From contig CAIQHF010000005.1 in NCBI GenBank assembly GCA_903871605.1, positions 90,515 to 154,514 of the forward strand: DNA of 64,000 nucleotides, in the 5' to 3' direction. This DNA comes from an uncultured Sphingomonadaceae bacterium. Lineage in GTDB: Bacteria; Pseudomonadota; Alphaproteobacteria; Sphingomonadales; Sphingomonadaceae. The translations under genes and the position numbers were made by a program. This document shows positions 54,004 through 61,917 of the stretch, piece by piece. Below the pieces are notes generated by a model. That model ran no database searches. It was not told where the DNA came from and worked only from the letters and a program-made list of their open reading frames with translations. Position 1 is the first letter of the stretch. Each line of letters begins with the position of its first letter.

Positions 54004-54201
54004 TTACACGGCGGCCGGCGCGGTCGCCTTGTCGTAATAATGTTTGGCTACCAGCAGCCCGACGCCGAGCAGCGCGAGCGGTATGATCTTTTTGGCGACG
54101 GCGACCGTGGCGACGCCGATCAGCGCGCCGACCGCGCCATTGTCGCCGTCCGACTCCGCAATGTCCTCGCCGATGATTGCGCCGATCAGGCTGCCGAGCA
54201 T
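54004..54201 (-). CDS. Small membrane protein
   Basis: A 65-residue protein with two Ala/Gly/Val hydrophobic stretches ('AVGALIGVATVAVA' and 'IIPLALLGVGLLVA') split by 'KK'. GGAGG 8 bp upstream gives a strong start. No family recognised; it resembles small holin-like or stress membrane proteins only in size. Confidence 0.65.
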   Translation of the reverse strand: MLGSLIGAIIGEDIAESDGDNGAVGALIGVATVAVAKKIIPLALLGVGLLVAKHYYDKATAPAAV

Positions 54202-54316
54202 GATGATGTCCTCCGTTGGATTCGCAAGCCAGACGCGTGGGCGCGGCGAGCGTTCCGCGGTCGCGTTGGTAGGCGGCGGGCAGCGATGCTAGGTTGTGGC
54301 ATTCGGGAGGGATGCC

Positions 54317-54988
54317 GTGCGTCGTCTGCGTATTGCTCTGGTCGCTGCCGCGGCGGCGATCGCCATGGTCTCCTGCGTGCCCAGGCGCGAGCAGACGACG
54401 CGGCCGCCGGCGCCGCGCCATTCGCCCGCGCCGGTTCAGGCGGGCTATGATTCGGCGGCGCACCGCCAATGCCTGGCGCAGCTGACCACCGACGGCGCGC
54501 GCTATAACGTGCTGCCCGATCGCGTGTTCGGCGGGGGCTGTTCGGCGCTGGGCACCGTCCAGCTGACCGACATCGGGATGCCGACCTCCAATTTGGGCGC
54601 GATGACCTGCCCGCTCGCCGATGCCTTCACGCGCTGGACGCGCGACGCGACGCAGAAGGCGGCGGTCGCCTGGCTGTCGTCCCCAGTGGTCAGGATCGAG
54701 AGCTTCGGCACCTACAGCTGCCGCCCGGTCAACAATGTCGCGGGCAATCATCTCTCCGAGCATGGGCTGTCCGACGCGGTCGACATTTCGGGGTTCGTGC
54801 TCGCAAACGGACGGCGGATCACCGTGCTCGGCGACTGGAACGGCGCCGACGAATATGTGCGCAACTTCCTGCGCGCGGTCCACGACGCGGGGTGCCGGCG
54901 CTTTCATGTCGTGCTCGGCCCCGACGCCAATACGCTTCACCGCAACCATCTGCATTTCGACATGGGGCCGGGGCCCTATTGCCGGTGA
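54317..54988 (+). CDS. Extensin-like lipoprotein
   Basis: A 223-residue protein with lipoprotein signal 'RRLRIALVAAAAAIAMVSC' and an extensin-family C-terminal domain: 'GTYSCRPVNN', 'LSEHGLSDAVDISGF' and 'HRNHLHFDMGPGPYC', a D-Ala-D-Ala peptidase-like His/Asp metal site. Possibly a cell-wall hydrolase. GTG at 54317 with GGGAGG upstream. Confidence 0.85.
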   Translation: MRRLRIALVAAAAAIAMVSCVPRREQTTRPPAPRHSPAPVQAGYDSAAHRQCLAQLTTDGARYNVLPDRVFGGGCSALGTVQLTDIGMPTSNLGAMTCPLADAFTRWTRDATQKAAVAWLSSPVVRIESFGTYSCRPVNNVAGNHLSEHGLSDAVDISGFVLANGRRITVLGDWNGADEYVRNFLRAVHDAGCRRFHVVLGPDANTLHRNHLHFDMGPGPYCR

Positions 54989-55029
54989 TCGATCTTCCCA
55001 GCGTCACACGAGCCGTCTAATCGCCCCCG

Positions 55030-55920
55030 ATGACCGACAAGAACCGCACCCCGGCCGGCGAGAAGGCCGGTGTCCCCAAGCGCATCTTCGCCGCCGCCCG
55101 CACCGAGGCCAAAACCGCGCGCGACTCGGTCGCGACGCCGCAGACCGAGGATCCCGCCTATCGGCTCGCCTTCCAGGACGACGAATTCCTGCTGCGCGAG
55201 GATCTGCGACCGGTGCGCTTCCAGCTCGAGCTGCTCAAGACGCAGCTGACGCTCGAGGAGGCGAACATCGGCTCGACCTTCGTATTTTACGGTTCGGCGC
55301 GGATCCCGTCCCCCGATCGCGCACCGCTGCTGCTCGAGGCCGCCAAGACCCCCGAGCAGAAGCGCATCGCCGACAATCTCGTCGCCAATTCCAAATATTA
55401 CGAGATCGCGCGCGCATTGGCGCGGCTCGCCAGCGGGGTCTGCGCCGACGAGGACGGACGGCGCCAGTTCGTGGTCTGTTCGGGCGGCGGGCCGTCGATC
55501 ATGGAGGCGGCCAATCGCGGCGCGGCCGACGTCGGCGCCGAGACGATCGGGCTCAACATCGTGCTGCCGCACGAACAGGCCCCCAATCCCTATGTCACTC
55601 CCAGACTGTCGCTGCGTTTCCATTATTTCGCGCTGAGGAAGATGCACTTCCTGCTTCACGCGCGCGCGGTCGCCGTGTTTCCCGGCGGGTTCGGGACGTT
55701 CGACGAATTCTTCGAGCTGCTCACCCTGGTCCAGACCGGCAAGATCGCGCCGCTGCCGATCCTGCTGTTCGGCCGCGATTTCTGGGATCGGGTGGTCGAC
55801 TGGCAGGCGCTCGCCGATCATGGTGTGATCGCACCGCAGGATCTCGAGCTGTTCCGCTTCGTCGAGAGCGCGGACGAGGCGTGGACGATCGTGCGCGACT
55901 GGTACGGCGTGGAACAATGA
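55030..55920 (+). CDS. LOG-family (lysine decarboxylase-like) nucleotide phosphoribohydrolase
   Basis: A 296-residue Rossmann-fold protein with 'FVVCSGGGPSIMEAANRGA' and 'FPGGFGTFDEFFELLTLVQTG' (PGGxGTxxE motif). Homologues cleave cytokinin or purine ribotides to the free base. An N-terminal extension of about 80 residues is present, as in the larger bacterial LOG class. Confidence 0.88.
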   Translation: MTDKNRTPAGEKAGVPKRIFAAARTEAKTARDSVATPQTEDPAYRLAFQDDEFLLREDLRPVRFQLELLKTQLTLEEANIGSTFVFYGSARIPSPDRAPLLLEAAKTPEQKRIADNLVANSKYYEIARALARLASGVCADEDGRRQFVVCSGGGPSIMEAANRGAADVGAETIGLNIVLPHEQAPNPYVTPRLSLRFHYFALRKMHFLLHARAVAVFPGGFGTFDEFFELLTLVQTGKIAPLPILLFGRDFWDRVVDWQALADHGVIAPQDLELFRFVESADEAWTIVRDWYGVEQ

Positions 55921-55961
55921 ACCATCCTCCCCAAGCGTGCTTGGGAAGAATGGCATGCGCG

Positions 55962-56738
55962 CTACTTCTTCTGCTGCGTCTCCGAACCCGTCACGCTCGG
56001 CGCGCCATTGCCGCCGACGCTGCCCTTGGGGTTGGCCGCAGCCTGCCCCTCGGTGATCACGGGCTGCTTCTTGGCACCCTCGCCTGCGCTGTTCGGCCCG
56101 GCCTTCGCCGACGCGTCGGTGCCGGCGGCCGCGGCGGGCGCCGCGGCGGGCGCGGTCGGCAGCGGCTCGGGCTTGTCGCTCTCGCTGTTGAGATAGGCGA
56201 TCACATTGGCGCGATCCTCGGGCTTGGAGAGGCCCGCGAAGGTCATCTTGGTGCCGGCGGCATAGGCCTTGGGGCTCTTCAGCCACTGGAACAGCTCGTC
56301 GAACGTCCACGGGCCGCTATGCGCCTTGAGCGCGTCCGAATAGGAGAAGCCCGCCTCGCTCGCGACCGGGCGGCCGACCACGCCCCATAGCTGCGGCCCG
56401 ATCATGTTGGGGCCGCCCTTCTGATCCGAATGGCAGGCGCCGCATTTCTTGAAGACGTCGGCGCCCTTCTGCGGATCGGCCTTGGCGAGGTAGAAAGCGG
56501 CGGGCTGCTCCGCGGCTTCGCCGCCGCCGGCGCTCGCATCGGCCTCGACGCCCTCGACCGTATAGCCCATCTTCTCGGGACGCTCGGAGCGGAAATACTC
56601 GCCCGTCACCACCGACAGACCGAGCGCGGCGATGCCCGCGGCCAAAACCCAGCCGGCGATCGTGTTGGTGCGGTCCTTGACGCCCCCGGAGACGCGCTGC
56701 CCCTCGTCCCAATGGGGATCCTCGTTCCGATCGACCAT
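55962..56738 (-). CDS. Membrane-anchored class I cytochrome c
   Basis: A 258-residue protein: N-terminal helix about 26-45, haem site 'CGACH' (Cys99-His103), Met ligand in 'AGTKMTFAGL', and an Ala/Pro-rich tail. It resembles CycM-type cytochromes that link the bc1 complex to oxidase. The ATG at 56738 is chosen; the longer frame reaches the pheA start. Divergent from pheA. Confidence 0.9.
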   Translation of the reverse strand: MVDRNEDPHWDEGQRVSGGVKDRTNTIAGWVLAAGIAALGLSVVTGEYFRSERPEKMGYTVEGVEADASAGGGEAAEQPAAFYLAKADPQKGADVFKKCGACHSDQKGGPNMIGPQLWGVVGRPVASEAGFSYSDALKAHSGPWTFDELFQWLKSPKAYAAGTKMTFAGLSKPEDRANVIAYLNSESDKPEPLPTAPAAAPAAAAGTDASAKAGPNSAGEGAKKQPVITEGQAAANPKGSVGGNGAPSVTGSETQQKK

Positions 56739-56874
56739 GCGCCGCCGCACTCCCTGTTCGTCTTCCCCGCCCGCGTTGCGCGGCGATATTCGCGCGCAAC
56801 CCATAGATTCGCCAAACCGCTCGTGCAAGCGCGCTTGCGGCAACGCGGCCGTAGCGCGTAGGCGCAAGCGCGTC

Positions 56875-57777
56875 ATGCAAACCTACCCCGCACCCGCCGC
56901 AGCGCTCGTCGACCAGATGGTGGCAGCCGCCGCCGCCAATCCCGAACGCGCGGTCGCCTTCCAGGGCGCACCCGGCGCCAACAGCCATATCGCGGTCGGC
57001 GAGGCGTTTCCGGATGCGCTGCCCCTGCCCTGCTTCCAGTTCGAGGATGCGATCGACGCGGTTCGCGAGGGGCGTGCCGACTGCGCGCTGATCCCGATCG
57101 AGAATTCGCTGCACGGTCGCGTGGCCGACATGCACTTCCTGTTGCCCGAGAGCGGGCTGGTGATCACCGGCGAACATTTCCTCGCCGTCCGCCACTGTCT
57201 GCTCGGCACGGGGACACTCGACGAGGTTCGCGAGGCGATGAGCCATCCGCAGGCGCTCGGCCAATGCCGCCATTGGCTGCGCGCGCGGGGAATCCTGCCG
57301 ATCGCCTTCGCCGACACCGCCGCCGCCGCCGCCGAGGTCGTCGCGCTGGGCGCGCCCGGCCATCTCGCTGCGCTCGCCCCGAGGCTCGCCTCCGAAATAT
57401 ACGGGCTGCCGATGATCGCCGAGGCGATCGCCGACGAGGTCGACAACACGACGCGCTTCGTCGCGCTGGCGCTGGCGCCACCCGCCGAGCTCGGCCCCGG
57501 CCCCTATATGACGACGCTGATGTTCGCGGTGAAGAACGTGCCCGCCGCGCTGTTCAAGGCAATGGGCGGCTTTGCCACCAATGGCGTCAACATGACCAAG
57601 CTCGAAAGCTATCAGCGCGGCGGCGCGTTCCAGGCGACCGAATTCTACGCGGATATCGAGGGCCACCCCGAGGACGTTGGCGTCAGGCGGGCGCTTGAGG
57701 AACTGGCGTTTCACTCGCGGTGGGTGCGGGTGCTCGGCACCTATCCGCAGGCGCGCGAGCGGGGCGTGGCCCCGTAG
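56875..57777 (+). CDS. pheA: Prephenate dehydratase
   Basis: A 300-residue monofunctional enzyme (no chorismate mutase domain) for phenylpyruvate synthesis. 'AFQGAPGANSHIAVGEAFP', 'DCALIPIENSLHGRVADMH', and 'DEVDNTTRFVAL' (TRF catalytic motif). C-terminal ACT domain includes 'TKLESYQRGGAFQATEFYADI' in part, for Phe feedback. Confidence 0.95.
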   Translation: MQTYPAPAAALVDQMVAAAAANPERAVAFQGAPGANSHIAVGEAFPDALPLPCFQFEDAIDAVREGRADCALIPIENSLHGRVADMHFLLPESGLVITGEHFLAVRHCLLGTGTLDEVREAMSHPQALGQCRHWLRARGILPIAFADTAAAAAEVVALGAPGHLAALAPRLASEIYGLPMIAEAIADEVDNTTRFVALALAPPAELGPGPYMTTLMFAVKNVPAALFKAMGGFATNGVNMTKLESYQRGGAFQATEFYADIEGHPEDVGVRRALEELAFHSRWVRVLGTYPQARERGVAP

Positions 57778-57808
57778 CGAACCGGCGCGCAGCCTTTCGC
57801 GCGTCTTC

Positions 57809-58693
57809 CTACCGCTCCGCGAGCCACCGCCCAAACAGCGTGTGCGCGATCGCGTAAGGCGGCGGCGGCAGGAACGGCGCCCGCGGATCGCCCGCGAGTG
57901 CTGCGGCGACCTCGTCGCGCGTCACCCATTTGGCCTCTTCGAGCTCGCTATGATCGATCACGAGCGAATCGTCGTCGGTGAGCGCGACGCAGGCGATCAT
58001 CAGCTGCGAGGGGAAGGGCCAGGGCTGCGACGCCATGTAGCGCACCGAGTGGACGCGGATCCCCGCCTCCTCGTGCAGCTCGCGCGCGACCGCCTCCTCG
58101 ATCGATTCGCCGGGTTCGAGGAAGCCGGCGAGCGCCGAGTAGCGCCCCGCGGGAAAACCCGGCTGGCGCCCGATTAGCACGCGAGCCTGTTCGCCATGGC
58201 CATGTTGCGCGAGCATGATGACGACCGGATCGACGCGCGGGAAATGCTCGGCGCCGCAGGCGGGGCAGAGTCGCCCCCAGCCCGCACGGAACACGCCGGT
58301 CGCGCTGCCGCAATTGGGGCAGAAGCCGTGCCGGGCATGCCAGTCGACGAGGCTGCGCGCCGCGGCATAGGTGCCCGCTTCGGCAGGCGGCAACGCGGTG
58401 ATCACGGCGAACAATTCGGGGGAGCGCCGCAGCGCCGAGACGCCCGGCGTCAATGCGACGAAGCGGGGGCGGCCGGCGATCTGGCCGAGGAAGGCGAGTT
58501 CGACCTCATGCGGGTCGTGCGGCACCGAGCGCCAGCCGAGCGTGCCGCTGTCGGTGAGAAACGGCAGCAGGTCGTCGAGGCAGAGCAGCAGCGCCTGCGG
58601 ATCGGCGCGCATCGCGGCGACCAATGCGGTGTCGTGGCGCGCCGCATCGGCGCGATCGAGCAGCGAGCCGGTGAAGCCGGGGACGATCGTCAT
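57809..58693 (-). CDS. nudC: NAD+ diphosphatase (NADH pyrophosphatase)
   Basis: A 294-residue Nudix hydrolase. Zinc ribbon Cys125/128/143/146 ('CPNCG', 'CPACG'), Nudix box 'GFLEPGESIEEAVARELHEE' at about 190-212, and the NudC signature 'SQPWPFPSQLM'. It cleaves NAD(H) and can remove NAD caps from RNA. It overlaps mutY by 4 bp. Confidence 0.95.
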   Translation of the reverse strand: MTIVPGFTGSLLDRADAARHDTALVAAMRADPQALLLCLDDLLPFLTDSGTLGWRSVPHDPHEVELAFLGQIAGRPRFVALTPGVSALRRSPELFAVITALPPAEAGTYAAARSLVDWHARHGFCPNCGSATGVFRAGWGRLCPACGAEHFPRVDPVVIMLAQHGHGEQARVLIGRQPGFPAGRYSALAGFLEPGESIEEAVARELHEEAGIRVHSVRYMASQPWPFPSQLMIACVALTDDDSLVIDHSELEEAKWVTRDEVAAALAGDPRAPFLPPPPYAIAHTLFGRWLAER

Positions 58694-59814
58694 GCAGGAA
58701 GACCCTCTGGGTGTGTCGCGCGGCCGAGCATGGCGGCGCGCGCGTAGAGCGTGGGGAGACCGGCCTCGTCGATCGTCTCGATCGGCCACCATTGCGCGCC
58801 GGGCCGATCGGCGAAAGGGCGCATCGGGAGCGCCGCCGCCATCACGTCGAGCGACAGCGAAAAATGGGTGAAGACATGCTCGACGGTGCCGATCGGCCGC
58901 CAATCGGCGTCCGCGGGCGGCGCCGGTTCGGCGATCGCGCCCCAGTCGCCACCAGGCAGCGCACGCATGCCACCGAGCAGCCCCTTGTCGGGCCGGCGCA
59001 CGAGCAGCACCGCATCCTCGGCCGCGAGCCAATAGGCGATGCCGCGGCGATGCGGCCGGGGCTTCTTCATGCACTTGACCGGAAACGCCTCAGGATCGCC
59101 CGTGGCGCGCGCGTGGCATAGCGTCGCGAGCGGGCAGAGCAGGCAGCGCGGCTTGCGCGTCGTGCAGATCGACGCGCCCAGATCCATCATCGCCTGCGCG
59201 AAATCGCCGGCGCGTTCGCCCGGCGTGATCGTATCGGCAAGCGCGCGGATGCGGGGGCGGGCGGCGGGGAGCGGAACGGGACAGGCGAATAGCCGCGTCG
59301 TCACGCGCTCGACATTGGCGTCGACGACGACCGCGCGCCGCCCGAACGCGATCGCCGCGACCGCCGCGGCGGTATAGGCGCCGAGCCCCGGCAGCGCGCG
59401 CAGCGCCGTCTCGGTATCGGGAAAGCGGCCGCCATGCCCATCCACGACGGCCCGCGCGCACGCGATCAGGTTGCGTGCGCGGGCATAATAGCCGAGCCCC
59501 GCCCACGCGGCCATCAACTCGCCCTCGTCGGCCGCGGCGAGCGCGGCGACCGTCGGCCACCGCGCGGTGAACCTGGCGAAATAGGGGGCGACCGCGGCCA
59601 CCGTCGTCTGCTGGAGCATGATCTCGCTCAGCCAGACGCGATACGGATCGGGCGGCGTCGCATCGCCTGGCGGCGTGCGCCATGGCAGCGCGCGCGCGTG
59701 GCCGTCATACCATGCGAGCAGAAGAGGGGCGAGCTGGAGGGGCGCCAGCAGGAGGGGCGCGCGCGACGGGCTTGCGGCATCTTCGGGGCTGGCGACGCGC
59801 ATATCGACGGGCAT
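58690..59814 (-). CDS. mutY: A/G-specific adenine glycosylase
   Basis: A 374-residue repair glycosylase removing A opposite 8-oxoG. Catalytic Glu in 'SEIMLQQTTV', helix-hairpin-helix 'LPGLGAYTAAAVAAIA', Asp in 'VDANVERV', and 4Fe-4S ligands in 'CTTRKPRCLLCPLATLC'. C-terminal Nudix-like recognition domain. The N-terminus contains three APLxL repeats, and the start (59814 or 59802) is uncertain. Confidence 0.94.
   Translation of the reverse strand: MPVDMRVASPEDAASPSRAPLLLAPLQLAPLLLAWYDGHARALPWRTPPGDATPPDPYRVWLSEIMLQQTTVAAVAPYFARFTARWPTVAALAAADEGELMAAWAGLGYYARARNLIACARAVVDGHGGRFPDTETALRALPGLGAYTAAAVAAIAFGRRAVVVDANVERVTTRLFACPVPLPAARPRIRALADTITPGERAGDFAQAMMDLGASICTTRKPRCLLCPLATLCHARATGDPEAFPVKCMKKPRPHRRGIAYWLAAEDAVLLVRRPDKGLLGGMRALPGGDWGAIAEPAPPADADWRPIGTVEHVFTHFSLSLDVMAAALPMRPFADRPGAQWWPIETIDEAGLPTLYARAAMLGRATHPEGLPA
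59716..59760 (-). repeat. Three 15-bp tandem repeats in the mutY 5' end
   Basis: Units 59746-59760, 59731-59745 and 59716-59730 encode APLLL, APLQL, APLLL on the minus strand. In frame, so copy number changes would alter only the N-terminal tail of MutY. Confidence 0.8.
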
Positions 59815-59840
59815 GGCCCGGCTATGGCATGGGGAGGCGG

Positions 59841-60410
59841 ATGACGGAACATGGATCGGAAAAAGGCGCCGCCTCAAAGCCGCGCAAGGCCAGGCCGGCG
59901 GCCAAGCCGCCGGTCGATGCGCCGCGCCAGGCGCGCGCGCGCGCGGTCTCCGAGATCCTGCCCGCGATCGGCGGCGCCGCATTCCGCCGCTTCGGCTTCG
60001 TCCAGTCGGCGGTCGTCAGCCGGTGGCCCGAGATCGTCGGCACGCGCTATGCCGGCGTCTGCTCGCCCGAATCGATCCGCTTCCCGGCGGGCAAGCGTTC
60101 CGACGGCGTGCTGACGCTGTCGGTCGAGGGAGCGCATGCGACGATGATGCAGCATGTCGCCCCGACGCTGATCGAGCGCGTCAACCGCTTCTTCGGCTAT
60201 CCGGCGGTCGCGCGCGTGCAGATCCGCCAGGGCGCCGCGCAGCCGCGCGAACGGCCGCGACCGCCCGCGCCGCCGTCGCTCAAACCCGTCGCGTTCGGCG
60301 ACGGGTTGCGCACGATCGCCGATCCCGAACTGCGCGCGGTGCTCGAATCGCTCGCGCACGGCCTGTCCTTCACCACCGGCGCGCCGCGCCTGCCGGAGCC
60401 ATCCGAATGA
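59841..60410 (+). CDS. dciA: DciA-like (DUF721) protein
   Basis: A 189-residue DUF721 protein. 'FVQSAVVSRWPEIVGTRYA' and 'VLTLSVEGAHATMMQHVAP' are the family core. DciA is the ancestral helicase operator that loads or recruits DnaB. GGGGAGG upstream. Divergent from mutY; overlaps the DsbA gene. Confidence 0.85.
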   Translation: MTEHGSEKGAASKPRKARPAAKPPVDAPRQARARAVSEILPAIGGAAFRRFGFVQSAVVSRWPEIVGTRYAGVCSPESIRFPAGKRSDGVLTLSVEGAHATMMQHVAPTLIERVNRFFGYPAVARVQIRQGAAQPRERPRPPAPPSLKPVAFGDGLRTIADPELRAVLESLAHGLSFTTGAPRLPEPSE

Positions 60411-61120
60411 CGTCTGTACGCATTGCTTTGCTTGTCGCGCTCGCCACCGTAGCGGGCGCAGCCGGCGCCGTCGTCCGTCACCCCGTGCCGGCGCACGCCG
60501 CGGCGGACTGGCGGGGCGTCGTCGTTCCCACCGCGGAGGGCGGCGTCCGCGTCGGCAATCCGCAGGCCAAGGTCCGGCTGGTCGAATATTTCTCGACCAC
60601 CTGCCCGCACTGCGCCGCCTTCTCGAAAGAGGCCTATCCGACGATCCTCGACAAATATGTGCGCAGCGGCGCGGTCAGCTTCGAGGTTCGCCTGGCGCTG
60701 CGCGACCCGATCGATCTGGTTGCCGCCAAGAGCGTGCGCTGTGCAGCGCCGGCGCGCTATTTCGCGACGCTCGAGGACGTGATGGCCGCGCAATCCGACT
60801 GGGAGCCCAAGACGATCGAATGGGTCAATGCGCACACCGCCGATCTCAACGGCCCCAACCGGGACAAGGCGATCCATGCGATGCTCGCCGGCGTCGGGCT
60901 CGAGGCGATCGTCGGCAGGCACGGCGTGACGCCGGCCGCGCTCGGGGACTGCCTGACCAGCAAGCCGATCGACGACGCGCTCGAGCGCAGCACCAACGAT
61001 GCGTGGAACGTCCGCAAGATCGACGGCACGCCCAATTTTCTGATCAACAATGTCATTCAGCCGACCGTCTATGGCTGGGCGGGACTCGAACCGCTGATCC
61101 AGGCCGCGATCAAGGCATGA
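60407..61120 (+). CDS. DsbA-family thiol oxidoreductase 1
   Basis: A 237-residue exported thioredoxin-fold protein. Signal peptide ends near 'PAHA|A'; active site 'CPHC' (Cys66-Cys69); cis-Pro in 'GTPNFLINN'. It overlaps dciA (ATGA) and abuts the second DsbA-like gene. Probably disulphide formation or isomerisation in the periplasm. Confidence 0.9.
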   Translation: MTSVRIALLVALATVAGAAGAVVRHPVPAHAAADWRGVVVPTAEGGVRVGNPQAKVRLVEYFSTTCPHCAAFSKEAYPTILDKYVRSGAVSFEVRLALRDPIDLVAAKSVRCAAPARYFATLEDVMAAQSDWEPKTIEWVNAHTADLNGPNRDKAIHAMLAGVGLEAIVGRHGVTPAALGDCLTSKPIDDALERSTNDAWNVRKIDGTPNFLINNVIQPTVYGWAGLEPLIQAAIKA

Positions 61121-61140
61121 CCACAGGAGTATCGTGCACC

Positions 61141-61893
61141 ATGCGTTTCCCCGTCCGCTTCGCACTGCCAGCGATCGCCGCCGCGCTGCTGCTCGCCGGT
61201 TGCCACAAGAAGACCGACGACGCAGCGACAGCGCCCGCCGCCAATATGGCGGCCGCGACATCGGCGCCGGCCGGCGCTGCGTCCGCCGGAGGATGGACCG
61301 AACAGGTCGTCCAGACGCCCGACGGCGGCTATAGGATGGGCAATGCCGACGCGCCGGTGAAGCTGGTCGAATATGGCTCGCGGACCTGCCCGCATTGCGG
61401 CGAGTTCGCCAAGGAATCGATGCCCGAGATCAAGCAGATGGTGGCGACTGGCAAGCTCAGCTACGAATTCCGCGATTTCCCGATCCACGCGCCCGACCTC
61501 GCCGCGATCCTGCTCGGCCAGTGCAACGGGCCAGCCACCTTCTTCCCGATCCTCGAGGCGATGTTCGCCGATCAGGTCAACACGCTGCCCAAGCTCGAGA
61601 CGCTGCCGCCGAGCTTCCAGCAATCGATGCAGGGCAAGACGCCCAACGAGCAGGCGGTGATGTGGGCGAACCTGCTCGGCTACTCCAGCTTCGTCGCGCA
61701 GCGCGGCGTGCCGACGGCCAAGGCGCAGGCGTGCCTCGCCGATCCCAAGGCGGTCGATGCGATCAGCGCGCGGCTGCAGAAGGAGAGTGGCCGCATCGAG
61801 GCGACGCCAAGCTTCATCATCAATGGCGGCGACGTGCTCAGCGGCCTGCCCTGGTCCGACGTCAAGGCCAAGCTCGCCGCCGCCGGCGCCTGA
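61141..61893 (+). CDS. DsbA-family thiol oxidoreductase 2, lipoprotein
   Basis: A 250-residue protein with lipobox 'ALLLAGC' (Cys21), an Ala-rich linker and a thioredoxin domain with 'CPHC' (Cys83-Cys86) and cis-Pro 'EATPSFIING'. The ATG at 61141 gives a clean lipoprotein signal (AGGAG 12 bp upstream); an ATG at 61117 overlapping the previous stop is possible. A tandem paralogue of gene 1, here anchored to a membrane. Confidence 0.9.
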   Translation: MRFPVRFALPAIAAALLLAGCHKKTDDAATAPAANMAAATSAPAGAASAGGWTEQVVQTPDGGYRMGNADAPVKLVEYGSRTCPHCGEFAKESMPEIKQMVATGKLSYEFRDFPIHAPDLAAILLGQCNGPATFFPILEAMFADQVNTLPKLETLPPSFQQSMQGKTPNEQAVMWANLLGYSSFVAQRGVPTAKAQACLADPKAVDAISARLQKESGRIEATPSFIINGGDVLSGLPWSDVKAKLAAAGA

Positions 61894-61917
61894 CGCCGAC
61901 GGGCCGGGAGGCGCGGG

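Noticed and set aside
51155..54037. 960-residue open frame on the plus strand
   Set aside because: Antisense to serA and serC, caused by high GC codon use; the sequence has no family features.
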